64,000 nt of DNA from Bordetella genomosp. 13 (GTDB taxonomy: Bacteria > Pseudomonadota > Gammaproteobacteria > Burkholderiales > Burkholderiaceae_B). The stretch lies in NCBI RefSeq assembly GCF_007679965.1, contig NZ_VEHL01000003.1, forward strand, positions 310,001-374,000, in the 5' to 3' direction. The notes beneath the pieces are model-generated. The model saw only the letters and a program-made list of their open reading frames with translations. It made no database searches and was not told where the DNA came from. The translations under genes and the position numbers were made by a program. Below, piece by piece: positions 1 to 7,737 of the stretch. Positions within the stretch are counted from its first letter, which is position 1, and each line of letters begins with the position of its first letter.

Positions 1-2
1 GG

Positions 3-944
3 CTGGGCCAATGGGCCAGCTCCCCCCCGCGGGAAGATGCATGCCAGCTCGTATCGTCCGGCGTGCTGCGTGCGGAGCAGTTGATGTGCGCGCCGGAATT
101 TCCGCGTGCCCTGATGGCGGAGCTGAGCCTGGTCGAACTTCACGTGCCACCGTTGCGTGCGCGTATCGATGATTTCCGTGCATTGTTTTCCCATGTGTGC
201 CAATGCGTGGGCCAGGATATCGAGTTGCATTGCGACGATGACGTTTGGCAGTACCTGGAGCGCCACGTGTGGCCGGAGAATCAGCTCGAGCTGACTCGGC
301 TGGTCGCGCAGCTTGCGCTGTCCGTGCAGAACCGCGCGGTTCGGTATGCGGATCTGGCACATTGCGTGCCCACGCTCGTTCCGCGGATGCCACCCGCGGC
401 GGTCGAATCGCTGCTGAGCGCGGCCGCGCGATCGGCTCCGGCGACGCTGCGCGAGACGCCGCCGCCGAAGAATGAGCATTCCGTCGGTCCTGGCATCCCG
501 GTTCATCCTGCCGCAGGCAGCGAATTGGTGGAAACATGCACGCCGTGCACGGCTTCGTCGTGGGCGCACTACGTCCTGCAAGGCGAGCAGTGCGCGGGAA
601 TCGAGGGCGAGATGGCTTTGCCGCGCGCGCTCGTGCGCGCGCTGCGCCATCTTTCCCAGCATTACAGCGAATCGCTGACGCAGCCTGACCTGGCCGCGGT
701 TGCATGTACGAGCGCCTCCCATCTGGCGGCGTTGTTCCGGCAGCATCTGGGCGTCAATTTCAAGACGCTGCTTCAGCACATCAGGGTGCTGCGCGCGAGG
801 CATTTGCTGTGCGAGGCCGGTGTGGTCCGGGTGTCCGATGTCGCGATTGGCCTGGGTTTCGCCGACCTGAGCCACTTCGAGCGTTGTTTCAAGCGGATCA
901 CCGGATACAGTCCCAGGGAGTACCGGATGCGGTTCGCGCCGTGA
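3..944 (+). CDS. AraC-type regulator fused to a degenerate sigma-54 AAA+ remnant (5' end outside window)
   Basis: The reading frame is open to the left edge, so the gene is probably truncated by the window; a GTG at 63 is the first candidate start inside. The N-terminal part (about residues 20-90 from that GTG) reads like the end of a sigma-54 activator AAA+ domain. It has VELHVPPLRAR where NtrC-like proteins have the PPLRER segment, and WPENQLEL where they have WPGNVREL. The sensor-II arginine is therefore a leucine, which argues against ATP hydrolysis. The last 100 residues are a two-helix-turn-helix AraC domain ending GYSPREYRMRF. The likely role is DNA-binding regulation; target and ligand are unknown. 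A plain AraC regulator with an unrelated N-terminus remains possible. Confidence 0.75.
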   Translation: MGQWASSPPREDACQLVSSGVLRAEQLMCAPEFPRALMAELSLVELHVPPLRARIDDFRALFSHVCQCVGQDIELHCDDDVWQYLERHVWPENQLELTRLVAQLALSVQNRAVRYADLAHCVPTLVPRMPPAAVESLLSAAARSAPATLRETPPPKNEHSVGPGIPVHPAAGSELVETCTPCTASSWAHYVLQGEQCAGIEGEMALPRALVRALRHLSQHYSESLTQPDLAAVACTSASHLAALFRQHLGVNFKTLLQHIRVLRARHLLCEAGVVRVSDVAIGLGFADLSHFERCFKRITGYSPREYRMRFAP

Positions 945-1102
945 TGCCGGGTCCCGCCGCCGGCAAGGGCTGGGCGTGCCGGCGCAATGCATCGGGCCAG
1001 GGTGCCGGTTTCAGATTTGCTTGCCAGTTGTCTTGGCTTGTCCAACGGTTCGCGCGCCGGGCCGCTACCATGCAGGGTGTCATCCGGTCAGGAGCCGTAC
1101 CT

Positions 1103-1765
1103 ATGCATCGCACGACATCCCTTGTTCGTTTTCGTCTGGCGGCGTGTATTCCCGCCGTCGCTTTGGCCGTCGCCTTGGCGGCTTGTTCTCCGTCAGAGAC
1201 AGAGGGTGCCACCGGCTCCTCGGGAAAGAGCACCCAGGGCAGCGTGACGCAGCCGCCCGGCAAACCCGGAGCCGCGCAGGCTGAGGCGCCCGCGGGCGGC
1301 ACGGCTCCGGCGTCGACGCCGACGCCCGCCGCCGCCAAGGTGCTCGCCCTGGAAGGCCTGGGCGACCTGCGCATCGGCCAGCCCGTGCCCAAGGGCACGT
1401 CCTGGGCCGAGCGCGGCGCGCAGACGGGCAACGAATGCCGCACGGTCAGCTCGCCCGCCTACCCCGGCGTGTATGGCATGGTGGTCGACGGCAAGGTCCA
1501 GCGCATCACGGTGGGCAAGCGCTCGGACGTGAAGCTGGCCGAGGGCATCGGCACGGGCGCCACCGAGAAGGAAGTGAAGCAGTGGTTCCCGAGCTTCCGC
1601 CAGGAGCCGCACAAGTACGAAAGCGCGCCCGCCAAATACCTGACGGCGCCCAACGCCGCCAATAGCGAATCCGCGCTGCGCTTCGAGATCGGGCAGGATG
1701 GCAAGGTGAACTTCATGCACGTGGGCAGGATGCCGGTGCTGGCTTACGTGGAAGGGTGCGCGTAG
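1103..1765 (+). CDS. Putative lipoprotein, unknown function
   Basis: A 220-residue protein starts at an ATG preceded by GGAG at 1091. Residues 1-28 form a lipoprotein signal peptide with lipobox LAAC, so the mature protein should be lipidated at the cysteine and held in the envelope. A low-complexity Gly/Ser/Pro/Ala linker follows (about residues 30-75). The C-terminal 130 residues look globular, with a repeated pattern of short beta strands and two cysteines (NECRT and the terminal EGCA) that could form a disulfide. I do not recognise the domain. It is alone on the plus strand, after the regulator and convergent with the next gene. Confidence 0.8.
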   Translation: MHRTTSLVRFRLAACIPAVALAVALAACSPSETEGATGSSGKSTQGSVTQPPGKPGAAQAEAPAGGTAPASTPTPAAAKVLALEGLGDLRIGQPVPKGTSWAERGAQTGNECRTVSSPAYPGVYGMVVDGKVQRITVGKRSDVKLAEGIGTGATEKEVKQWFPSFRQEPHKYESAPAKYLTAPNAANSESALRFEIGQDGKVNFMHVGRMPVLAYVEGCA

Positions 1766-1795
1766 CGGCCCGCACGTGTCGGGCAAGCGTTTCGC

Positions 1796-2431
1796 CTACT
1801 TCTCGTAGGGATACCCGATCTCTTCCAGGTCTTCGACTAGCTGATCCTGGTCGATGGACAGGCCTGATGACGCCAGGGATGCAAGCGAAATGGGCTGGTG
1901 GTTGAAGACGCGTTCCACCAGGTCCGGATCGATTTGCACCTCGTAATACGCCTGCGCCCAGGAGCGGTAGAAGTCCGGCCCGTTGCGTAGGCATTGCAGC
2001 AGGTCCGCCTGGCCGCCATCGTCGCCCGGAACGAAATCCGCGGGCGGCGAAGCTGCCTGCCATTGCGCCTGCGATTCGTCGAACCACAGCACGAACGAGG
2101 CTTCGTCCAGGGAGAACGCCGGCTCGGCCATGAATTCGGCGAAATTCGCGGGAATCTGCGTCTTCACGCTTGCCAGGAAGGCCGCGCTGCCCTGGATGCT
2201 GCTGTCGGAAGCGCAACCCTTGATGGCGGTGCCGTAGGGCGCGTAGATCAGGAAATAGTCGTCGCCTTCCCCGTCGCGCATCGAGCTCATTTCCTGGCCT
2301 GGCGCCCAATGGGCGTTGTGGCTGAAGTAGCGCAGGTCCCATTCCCGGCACAGGATGGCGTCGAGCGCGGCCAGGGCTTTCGAGCGGGTCTTCAACACGT
2401 CCGGCGCGGGCAGCTGGATCGGCGGGTTCAT
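1796..2431 (-). CDS. Conserved hypothetical protein (YFSHNAHW-type)
   Basis: A 211-residue protein without signal peptide or membrane segment, rich in Trp, Asp and Glu. The N-terminal block (LDAILCREWDLRYFSHNAHW, then SSMRDGEGDDYFLIYAPYG) resembles a family of uncharacterised proteins I recall from Pseudomonas and Xanthomonas; the function is unknown. A purine-rich AGGGG lies just before the ATG. It starts 9 bases after the stop of the upstream GNAT gene on the same strand, so the two are probably co-transcribed. Confidence 0.8.
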   Translation of the reverse strand: MNPPIQLPAPDVLKTRSKALAALDAILCREWDLRYFSHNAHWAPGQEMSSMRDGEGDDYFLIYAPYGTAIKGCASDSSIQGSAAFLASVKTQIPANFAEFMAEPAFSLDEASFVLWFDESQAQWQAASPPADFVPGDDGGQADLLQCLRNGPDFYRSWAQAYYEVQIDPDLVERVFNHQPISLASLASSGLSIDQDQLVEDLEEIGYPYEK

Positions 2432-2440
2432 CGTGGGCCC

Positions 2441-2911
2441 CTATGCCGTCGCAGCCGGCGGCAATCGCTTGCGCATGAATATCCGGTTGAAGCCGTCCTG
2501 CTCGGCGCGGTCGTACTCCTGCCAGCCCAGCCTGGTGTAGATCGCCACGTTCTCGTGCATCAGCACGTGGGTGTACAGGCGCAGTTCGTCGATGCCGTTC
2601 TGCCGTGCATGGGCTTCGGCGTGGTCCAGCAGCCTGCGGCCGAGGCCGCGGCCCTGGTGGGCGCTCGACACGGCGACGTTGCTGACCAGCAGCCCGTCTT
2701 CGTTCGCGCGCAACACGATGAGGCCGGCCACGCCGCCGTCCTGCACCAGCACCCAGGCGGCGCCGCGCGCGACCAGGTCGGCGTAGTCGGCGCTCATGGG
2801 AGCAGGGGGGCGGCCCATCCGGGGGATGTAGCGGCTGTAGGCGTCGTTGACCACGGACTGGATGGCCGGCAGGTCCGATGCGGTGGCGGGGCGGATGGTG
2901 GCTTCGCTCAT
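2441..2911 (-). CDS. GNAT-family N-acetyltransferase
   Basis: A 156-residue single-domain acetyltransferase expected to transfer an acetyl group from acetyl-CoA to an amine; the substrate is unknown. The acetyl-CoA binding motif A is clear in the middle of the protein (VSSAHQGRGLGRRLLDHAE), and a motif B with ENVAIYTRLGW follows. An in-frame upstream extension to 2989 exists. The start MSEATIRPA is preferred because it begins exactly at the fold and is preceded by a purine-rich GAGAAAG. It is first of a two-gene minus-strand unit and divergent from the RidA-family gene. Confidence 0.88.
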   Translation of the reverse strand: MSEATIRPATASDLPAIQSVVNDAYSRYIPRMGRPPAPMSADYADLVARGAAWVLVQDGGVAGLIVLRANEDGLLVSNVAVSSAHQGRGLGRRLLDHAEAHARQNGIDELRLYTHVLMHENVAIYTRLGWQEYDRAEQDGFNRIFMRKRLPPAATA

Positions 2912-3013
2912 GGCTTTCTCGTGATTCGTGATCGGGCTGTCTGGCCGATGGGACCAGGCGGCAAGACGTGCGGAAGCAGGCCGGCCCATGTTAGCAGCGC
3001 ATTGTTTGGCAGA

Positions 3014-3032
3014 CGCAAACAGTGGTTTTGCG
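3014..3032. promoter_or_regulatory. Inverted repeat CGCAAA-7-TTTGCG in the divergent intergenic region
   Basis: Perfect 6-base arms separated by 7 bases lie between the divergent GNAT gene and the RidA-family gene, 74 bases before the latter's start. The position fits an operator, but no regulator gene is adjacent and no protein is assigned. Confidence 0.3.
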
Positions 3033-3105
3033 AACCGCTGGTTTATCCGGGGCCGGCGCGATCCTACAGTGAGGGCTTCTACAACGGTATTGAAGGAGTG
3101 CCCTC

Positions 3106-3510
3106 ATGACCATCCGCGACGTCGTCTTCCCGCCCGATCGCCACGCCCTGTACGACCTGCACCGCTATTCCCCGGCCATCCGCGCCAATGGCCTGTTGTT
3201 CGTGTCGGGCCAGGTCGGCAGCCGGCCCGATGGCACGCCCGAGCCGGACCTGGACCAGCAGGTGCGCCTGGCGTTCAGGAATCTCAACGCCATCCTGGCC
3301 GAGGCCGGGCTCAGCTTCGCCGATGTGATCGACGTGACGGTGTTCATGGTGGATCCGGACCGGCATTTCGAACGCGCCTGGGCCGTGGTCGCGGAGTATT
3401 GGGGCGAGGCGCCGTATCCCACCGCGACGGCGGTGGGCGTGACCTGGCTGTCGGGGTTCCAGTTCGAGATCAAGGTGATCGCCAAGCTGCCTGAAACGGC
3501 GGCAGCCTGA
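3106..3510 (+). CDS. RidA/YjgF/YER057c/UK114-family protein
   Basis: A 134-residue protein of the RidA superfamily. Members typically form trimers and either hydrolyse reactive imines/enamines or act as small accessory enzymes in catabolic operons. The family features are visible as FVSGQVG near residue 30 and VIDVTVFMVD in the middle. The segment that in true RidA ends with the catalytic arginine (IEIEAIA) reads FEIKVIAKLPE here, so imine deaminase activity is not assured. A strong ribosome site (AAGGAG) precedes the ATG. It is monocistronic and convergent with the fumarylacetoacetase-family gene. Confidence 0.85.
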   Translation: MTIRDVVFPPDRHALYDLHRYSPAIRANGLLFVSGQVGSRPDGTPEPDLDQQVRLAFRNLNAILAEAGLSFADVIDVTVFMVDPDRHFERAWAVVAEYWGEAPYPTATAVGVTWLSGFQFEIKVIAKLPETAAA

Positions 3511-3520
3511 GTGCTGTCCG

Positions 3521-3574
3521 GCCGCCGCGCAAGGCGGCGCCGCTGAGGCGTTGCGCGCGGGCGAAGACGCCCGC
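3521..3574. terminator. Tandem hairpins between convergent genes
   Basis: Two stem-loops lie between the converging stop codons: GCCGCC/GGCGGC (3521-3538) and GCGGGCG-AAGA-CGCCCGC (3557-3574). Neither has a T tract, so termination function is inferred from position only. Confidence 0.4.
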
Positions 3575-3591
3575 ATGCCCCTGCCGCGTGC

Positions 3592-4470
3592 TCAGCGCGC
3601 GAACGGCACCACGCGCTGCCGCTGTTCGCCCAGCCCCTGCACGCCCAGCGTCATGACGTCGCCCTCGCGCAGGAACACCGGCGGCTTCATGCCCAGGCCC
3701 ACGCCGGGCGGCGTGCCGGTGATGATGACGTCGCCGGGCAGCAGCGTCATGAAGCGGCTGACGTAGCTGACGATGGTGCGCACGTCGAAGATCATGGTGC
3801 GGGTGTTGCCCGTCTGCATGCGCTGGCCGTTGACGTCCAGCCACAGGTCCAGCGACTGGGGGTCGGGCACCTCGTCGCGCGTCACCAACCAGGGGCCGAT
3901 GGGACCGAAGGTATCGCAGCCCTTGCCCTTGTCCCAGGTGCCGCCGCGATCCATCTGGTATTCGCGCTCGCTGACGTCGTTGACGACGCAGTAACCTGCC
4001 ACGTGGTCCAGCGCGTCTGCCTCGGCTACGTAGCGCGCGCGTTCGCCGATGACGATGCCCAGTTCCACTTCCCAATCGCACTTCTGCGCGCCCTCGGGCA
4101 GCATGACGTCGTCGTCCGGACCCTGGATGCAGGAAGTCGCCTTCATGAAGATCACCGGCTCCTTGGGCACCGGCGCCCCGACCTCGGCGGCATGGTCGTA
4201 GTAGTTCAGGCCGATGGCCACCAGCTTGCCCACGTGGGCCACGGGGCAGCCCAGGCGCGGCTTGCCGTCCACGGCGGGCAGGGTGGCGCTGTCCAGCCGG
4301 GCCAGCGCCGCGAGCGCGTCGCGCCCCAGTTGCCCGGCGCCCGGTTGCCCGGCGCCCGGCTGCCCGGCGCCCAATTCCAGCATCACGCCGGACAGGTCGC
4401 GCAGCACGCCCTGCGCGTCGATCAGGCCAGGCCTTTCCTGCCCTGCCGGGCCGAATCTCACCAGTTTCAT
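3592..4470 (-). CDS. Fumarylacetoacetate hydrolase-family protein (ureidoglycolate lyase-like)
   Basis: A 292-residue member of the FAH family, metal-dependent enzymes that cleave or isomerise carbon-carbon bonds in oxo-acids. The metal-binding glutamates sit in CDWEVELGIVIGE, and the family signature GKGCDTFGPIGPW follows. The C-terminal LLPGDVIITGTPPGVG block is intact. Residues 33-47 consist of GAGQP repeats encoded by three 15-base direct repeats and may lengthen an N-terminal loop. The start is supported by GAGG 8-12 bases upstream. It is last in a minus-strand set gntR-bug-FAH, so it probably processes a product of the same organic-acid pathway. The exact substrate cannot be read from sequence. 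Confidence 0.88.
   Translation of the reverse strand: MKLVRFGPAGQERPGLIDAQGVLRDLSGVMLELGAGQPGAGQPGAGQLGRDALAALARLDSATLPAVDGKPRLGCPVAHVGKLVAIGLNYYDHAAEVGAPVPKEPVIFMKATSCIQGPDDDVMLPEGAQKCDWEVELGIVIGERARYVAEADALDHVAGYCVVNDVSEREYQMDRGGTWDKGKGCDTFGPIGPWLVTRDEVPDPQSLDLWLDVNGQRMQTGNTRTMIFDVRTIVSYVSRFMTLLPGDVIITGTPPGVGLGMKPPVFLREGDVMTLGVQGLGEQRQRVVPFAR
4330..4374. repeat. Three direct repeats of 15 bases inside the FAH-family gene
   Basis: The unit TTGCCCGGCGCCCGG occurs at 4330-4344 and 4345-4359 exactly. It occurs at 4360-4374 with three changes (first base and last two). The unit is a multiple of three, so copy-number change would keep the frame and alter a GAGQP peptide repeat. Confidence 0.85.
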
Positions 4471-4482
4471 GCTTGTTTCCTC

Positions 4483-4524
4483 GTTGCTCGTTGCTCGATG
4501 TTCGATGTTCGATGTTCGATGTAC
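4483..4524. repeat. Heptamer tandem repeat (six units) upstream of the FAH-family gene
   Basis: Six contiguous 7-base units read GTTGCTC twice, GATGTTC three times and GATGTAC once. The array lies on the minus-strand 5' side of the FAH-family gene and ends directly against its ribosome-binding site (4479-4482), so unit gain or loss would change spacing to upstream signals without touching the coding frame. Confidence 0.85.
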
Positions 4525-4526
4525 GG

Positions 4527-4549
4527 GGCGGCCGGAAAACCCGGCCGCC
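4527..4549 (-). terminator. Perfect 9-bp hairpin between the Bug and FAH genes
   Basis: GGCGGCCGG-AAAAC-CCGGCCGCC forms a perfect stem 22 bases after the Bug stop and directly beside the heptamer array. There is no T tract on the minus strand, so it may be a weak terminator, an attenuating structure or an mRNA-stability element between two co-oriented genes. Confidence 0.45.
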
Positions 4550-4570
4550 GTCGTTCGCGCGGGCTGCGCG

Positions 4571-5536
4571 TCACTCCAGCTGCACGTTGGCCGCCTTGAT
4601 CGTGTCGCCCCAGCGGGTGATCTCTTCCTTGATGTAGGCGTCGGTCTCTGCAGGCGTGCTCAGCATCACCTCGGCGCCCAGCGCGGCCAGCTGCTCCTGC
4701 ACGGCGGGCTTCTTCAGCGCCACCTGCATGGCCTGGTTGAGCTTCTCGACCACGGGCGCCGGCGTGCCCTTGGGCACCAGCAGGGCGGCCCAGGTCTGCG
4801 CGTCAAAGCCCGGCACGCCGGCCTTGTCCACGGTGGGGATGTCCGGCAGGGCCTTCGAGCCGCGGCGGCTGCCCACTGCGAACACCTTCAGCGCGCCTTT
4901 CTGCACGTGCGGCATGATGGCCGGACCCGACTCAAACATCATCGACACGTCGCCGGACATCAGCCCGGTCAGTGCCGCCGCCGCACCGCGATAGGGCACG
5001 TGCATGAGGTTCACGCCGGCCTGGCGCTTGAACATCTCCATCGTCAGGTGGTTGGTCAGCCCCGTGCCGCCCGAGCCGTAGTTGAGCTTGCCGGGATTCT
5101 TCTTCACGTACTCGATCAGTTCCTTCAGGTTGTTGGCCGGAAAGTCCATCCTGGTGACCAGGAACTGCGGCACCACGACCACCATGGAAACGGCCGTGAA
5201 GTCCTTCAGCGTGTCATAGGGCAGCTTGCGGTACAGCCCCATGTTGATGGCCAGCGGGCCGCTGGACGCCATCAGCAGCGTGTAGCCATCGGCCTCGGAA
5301 CGCTTGGCGCCCTCCATGCCGATGATGCCGCCCGCGCCGCCGCGGTTGTCCACGAAGAACGCCTGGCCCAGGGATTCCGAGAGTTGCTGGCCGATGATGC
5401 GGGCCAGCACGTCCGTAGTCTGCCCGGCCGGGAACGGCACGATGATCTTCACGCCCCGGTCCGGATAATCGGCCCGGGCCGGCGTGAAGCTCATGGCGCC
5501 CATGATGCACAACATTGCTGCGAGTACTCGTTTCAT
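4571..5536 (-). CDS. Bug-family (TctC-like) tripartite tricarboxylate transporter substrate-binding protein
   Basis: A 321-residue periplasmic receptor with a signal peptide (MKRVLAAMLCIMGAMSFTPARA). The Bug fold is recognised by YPDRGVKIIVPFPAGQTTDVLAR at the N-terminus, VDNRGGAGGIIGME, and LNYGSGGTGLTNHLTMEMFK in the middle. Such proteins bind organic acids, often carboxylates, for TctAB permeases or for signalling. No TctA or TctB gene is present in the window. The start is set by GGAGGAG 7 bases before the ATG; an upstream in-frame start would add 13 residues and spoil the signal peptide. It lies between gntR and FAH on the minus strand and is a clear paralogue of the Bug gene at 14472-15434. 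Confidence 0.93.
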   Translation of the reverse strand: MKRVLAAMLCIMGAMSFTPARADYPDRGVKIIVPFPAGQTTDVLARIIGQQLSESLGQAFFVDNRGGAGGIIGMEGAKRSEADGYTLLMASSGPLAINMGLYRKLPYDTLKDFTAVSMVVVVPQFLVTRMDFPANNLKELIEYVKKNPGKLNYGSGGTGLTNHLTMEMFKRQAGVNLMHVPYRGAAAALTGLMSGDVSMMFESGPAIMPHVQKGALKVFAVGSRRGSKALPDIPTVDKAGVPGFDAQTWAALLVPKGTPAPVVEKLNQAMQVALKKPAVQEQLAALGAEVMLSTPAETDAYIKEEITRWGDTIKAANVQLE

Positions 5537-5601
5537 GGATTGTCTCCTCCATCCTTTTTTGTCCGAGCACGCCACAAGCCTCTGCCTGTCGGGGGATCAG
5601 A

Positions 5602-6396
5602 TCATGGCTCCTCTCCACGTTCCCATTCGGTTTGCAGCTTGAAGCGATCGGCGATATAGAAGTTTTCAGAGACCGTCAGCAGACGGCCCTGGGGGTTGAA
5701 ATACGCGCGCAGCATCCGCAGGGCGGGGCTGCCGCTTTCCAGGCCGAGCTGGAACAGGGCGTTCTCAGGCATCAGCGTGGCCTCTATCTGCTGGCGGATC
5801 CGGTGGATCTCCTGACCATAGTCGTCCTGCAGCATCTTGTAGATGCTGGGATGATTGCCATGCAGTTTCTTCTTGATGCTCTCGAACTCGGGGCGCATGT
5901 AGACGCGCGTGTACGAGATGACGCGATTGTTCTCCACCAGCTTGCGGTTGGTGTGCAGCACCAGCCACTTGGAGCCGGCTTCGCAGCGCAGCGACTCGGC
6001 CATGGCGTCGTCGGCCACGGCGACGGTTTCGCCGAAGACCTCGAGCCGGGTGTGATCGGTATACGCCAGGATGTCCTTCATCGTGCCCAGGCCCGCCACG
6101 TAGCTGGGCTGGGTGGCGCCCGGCTGTGCCGCGGTCACCACGGTGCCGATGCTGGGGTAGCGCACGATCATGCCGGTGTCGACCAGCCGGCGGGTGGCCT
6201 CGCGCACGGTATGGCGGCTGACGCCGTAGGTGGCGCTGAGCTGGGCCTCGGTGGGCAGCAGCGACCCCACGGGGTACTTGCCCGACACGATGTCGTTCAG
6301 CAGGCTCTGGTGCAGCCACGCATAGCGAGGCTGGGTCTTGCTGCGCGGCGTGGCACGCGTGGGCTTGGACGCGGGCTTGCCGTCATTCTTGGGCAT
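5602..6396 (-). CDS. GntR-family transcriptional regulator, HutC/UTRA type
   Basis: A 264-residue regulator. The winged HTH spans about residues 25-95 (LHQSLLNDIVSGKYPVGS, then LSATYGVSRHTVREATRRL). The UTRA ligand-binding domain spans about 115-255 and ends LLTVSENFYIADRFKLQ. It is divergent from the six-gene CoA operon, and the 141-base gap holds two copies of the palindrome AATGTACGTACATT. This fits the GT-N-AC type of operator known for HutC-like GntR proteins, so autoregulation and control of the operon are likely. A ligand derived from the imported acid is inference. A GTG four codons upstream is an alternative start. The frame continues far upstream, but that part is antisense to the CoA-transferase. 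Confidence 0.92.
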   Translation of the reverse strand: MPKNDGKPASKPTRATPRSKTQPRYAWLHQSLLNDIVSGKYPVGSLLPTEAQLSATYGVSRHTVREATRRLVDTGMIVRYPSIGTVVTAAQPGATQPSYVAGLGTMKDILAYTDHTRLEVFGETVAVADDAMAESLRCEAGSKWLVLHTNRKLVENNRVISYTRVYMRPEFESIKKKLHGNHPSIYKMLQDDYGQEIHRIRQQIEATLMPENALFQLGLESGSPALRMLRAYFNPQGRLLTVSENFYIADRFKLQTEWERGEEP

Positions 6397-6435
6397 GCTG
6401 GGCACGTTGTCTTTGCAAAAAAAGTTGTCGAAGGC

Positions 6436-6449
6436 AATGTACGTACATT
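6436..6449. promoter_or_regulatory. GntR operator copy 1, AATGTACGTACATT
   Basis: A perfect 14-base palindrome in the gap between the GntR gene and the CoA-transferase operon, 40 bases upstream of the GntR start. An identical copy lies 35 bases away. Assignment to the adjacent GntR regulator is inference from position and from the GT/AC half-site pattern of HutC-like regulators. Confidence 0.75.
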
Positions 6450-6470
6450 TGAATAAGATGTAAAGTGGTG

Positions 6471-6484
6471 AATGTACGTACATT
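6471..6484. promoter_or_regulatory. GntR operator copy 2, AATGTACGTACATT
   Basis: Identical to copy 1 and placed 54 bases before the CoA-transferase start, just upstream of a TATAAA (6488-6493) that could be its -10 box. Binding here would cover the spacer or -35 region and repress the operon. The 35-base centre-to-centre distance is not quite an integral number of helical turns. Confidence 0.75.
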
Positions 6485-6537
6485 GAATATAAACGTTTCG
6501 ACGCCCGGCCACGGGCGCATTGGACGGAGACACATCC

Positions 6538-7737
6538 ATGCAGGACAGCAGCGATACCGCCCGGGTCGCGGCCGCCAGCCGCCCATTCGAGGGGCTGGTG
6601 GTGATCGAACTGGGGCATAGCGTAGCCGCGCCTTTCGCCGGGCAGATACTCGGCGAACTGGGCGCCACGGTCATCAAGATCGAGAAGCACGATGGCGACG
6701 CCGCGCGCGCCTGGGGCCCGCCGTTCCAGGAGGGGGCGGCGACGCTGTTCCAGGCGCTGAACCGCAACAAGCAGTCGGTGGTCTGCGACCTGCGCGACCC
6801 GGCGCAGGCAGCCGCCCTGAAGAGCCTGATCGTCGAGCGCGCCGACGTGGTGCTGCAGAACCTGCGGCCCGGCCAGGTCGACGCGCTGGGCCTGGACGGC
6901 GCGGCGCTGCTGGCGCTCAAGCCGTCGCTGGTCTACTGCAACATGGGCGCCTTCGGGCGCGTGGGGCCGCTGCGCAGCCATCCGGGCTACGACCCGCTGA
7001 TGCAGGCCTTCGGCGGCATCATGAGCACCACGGGCGAGGCCGGCCGGCCTTCCGTGCGGGTGGGCGCGTCCATCGTCGACATGGGCACGGGCATGTGGGC
7101 GGTGGTGGGCGTGCTTGCCGCGCTGTGGCAACGCGAGGCCACCGGGGCCGGGCGCGTGGTGGACGTGTCGCTGTTCGAGACCGCCACCACCTGGGTGTCG
7201 CTGATCGCCTCGCAGGTGCTGGTGACGGGCGAGGCGCCGCCGCGCTTCGGGTCCGGCACCGCCAGCATCGTGCCGTACAAGGGCTACGCCACGGCCGACG
7301 GCGAGATCGTGGTGGCCGCTGGCAACAATGGGCTGTTCCGCAGCCTGGCCCGCGCGGTCGGCCGTCCCGAGTGGGCCGACGATCCGCGATTCGTCGACAA
7401 CCCCACCCGCGTGCAGCATGCGGCCGAGCTGTACGGCATGCTGGACGCCATCTTCGCGCAGCGGCCCACCGGTTTCTGGCTGGAGCAGCTCGAGGCCGCG
7501 GGCCTGCCGTGCGCGCCGGTCAACGACATGAACCAGATGCTGGCGCATCCGCAGACCGAGGCCCTGGGCCTGGTGCAGCGCGTGCCCGGCACTGAAATGG
7601 ATTTCATCGGCCTGCCCCTGAGCTTCGACGGGCAGCGGCCGCAACCCCGCTCGCGTCCGCCGGCGCTGGGCGAGCACACCAAGGCCCTGCTGGGCGCATA
7701 CGCCGCCCCGGCCGACAAGACGGAGAAACTGGCATGA
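6538..7737 (+). CDS. CaiB/BaiF-family (class III) CoA-transferase
   Basis: A 399-residue enzyme expected to move CoA from a donor thioester to a carboxylic acid. The N-terminal FEGLVVIELGHSVAAPFAGQ and the nucleotide-loop-like LGATVIKIEK are typical. The catalytic aspartate of the family matches D181 in RVGASIVDMGTGM. The ATG at 6538 follows GGACGGAG; a TTG at 6520 would give a shorter spacing to the promoter and is less likely. It is first gene of a six-gene operon and overlaps the next by four bases (ATGA). It probably activates the acid captured by the Bug receptors. Confidence 0.93.
   Translation: MQDSSDTARVAAASRPFEGLVVIELGHSVAAPFAGQILGELGATVIKIEKHDGDAARAWGPPFQEGAATLFQALNRNKQSVVCDLRDPAQAAALKSLIVERADVVLQNLRPGQVDALGLDGAALLALKPSLVYCNMGAFGRVGPLRSHPGYDPLMQAFGGIMSTTGEAGRPSVRVGASIVDMGTGMWAVVGVLAALWQREATGAGRVVDVSLFETATTWVSLIASQVLVTGEAPPRFGSGTASIVPYKGYATADGEIVVAAGNNGLFRSLARAVGRPEWADDPRFVDNPTRVQHAAELYGMLDAIFAQRPTGFWLEQLEAAGLPCAPVNDMNQMLAHPQTEALGLVQRVPGTEMDFIGLPLSFDGQRPQPRSRPPALGEHTKALLGAYAAPADKTEKLA

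Noticed and set aside
5602..7677. 691-codon minus-strand frame spanning gntR and the CoA-transferase region
   Set aside because: Only the first 264 codons downstream of 6396 encode GntR; the rest is antisense to a well-supported gene and crosses the operator region.
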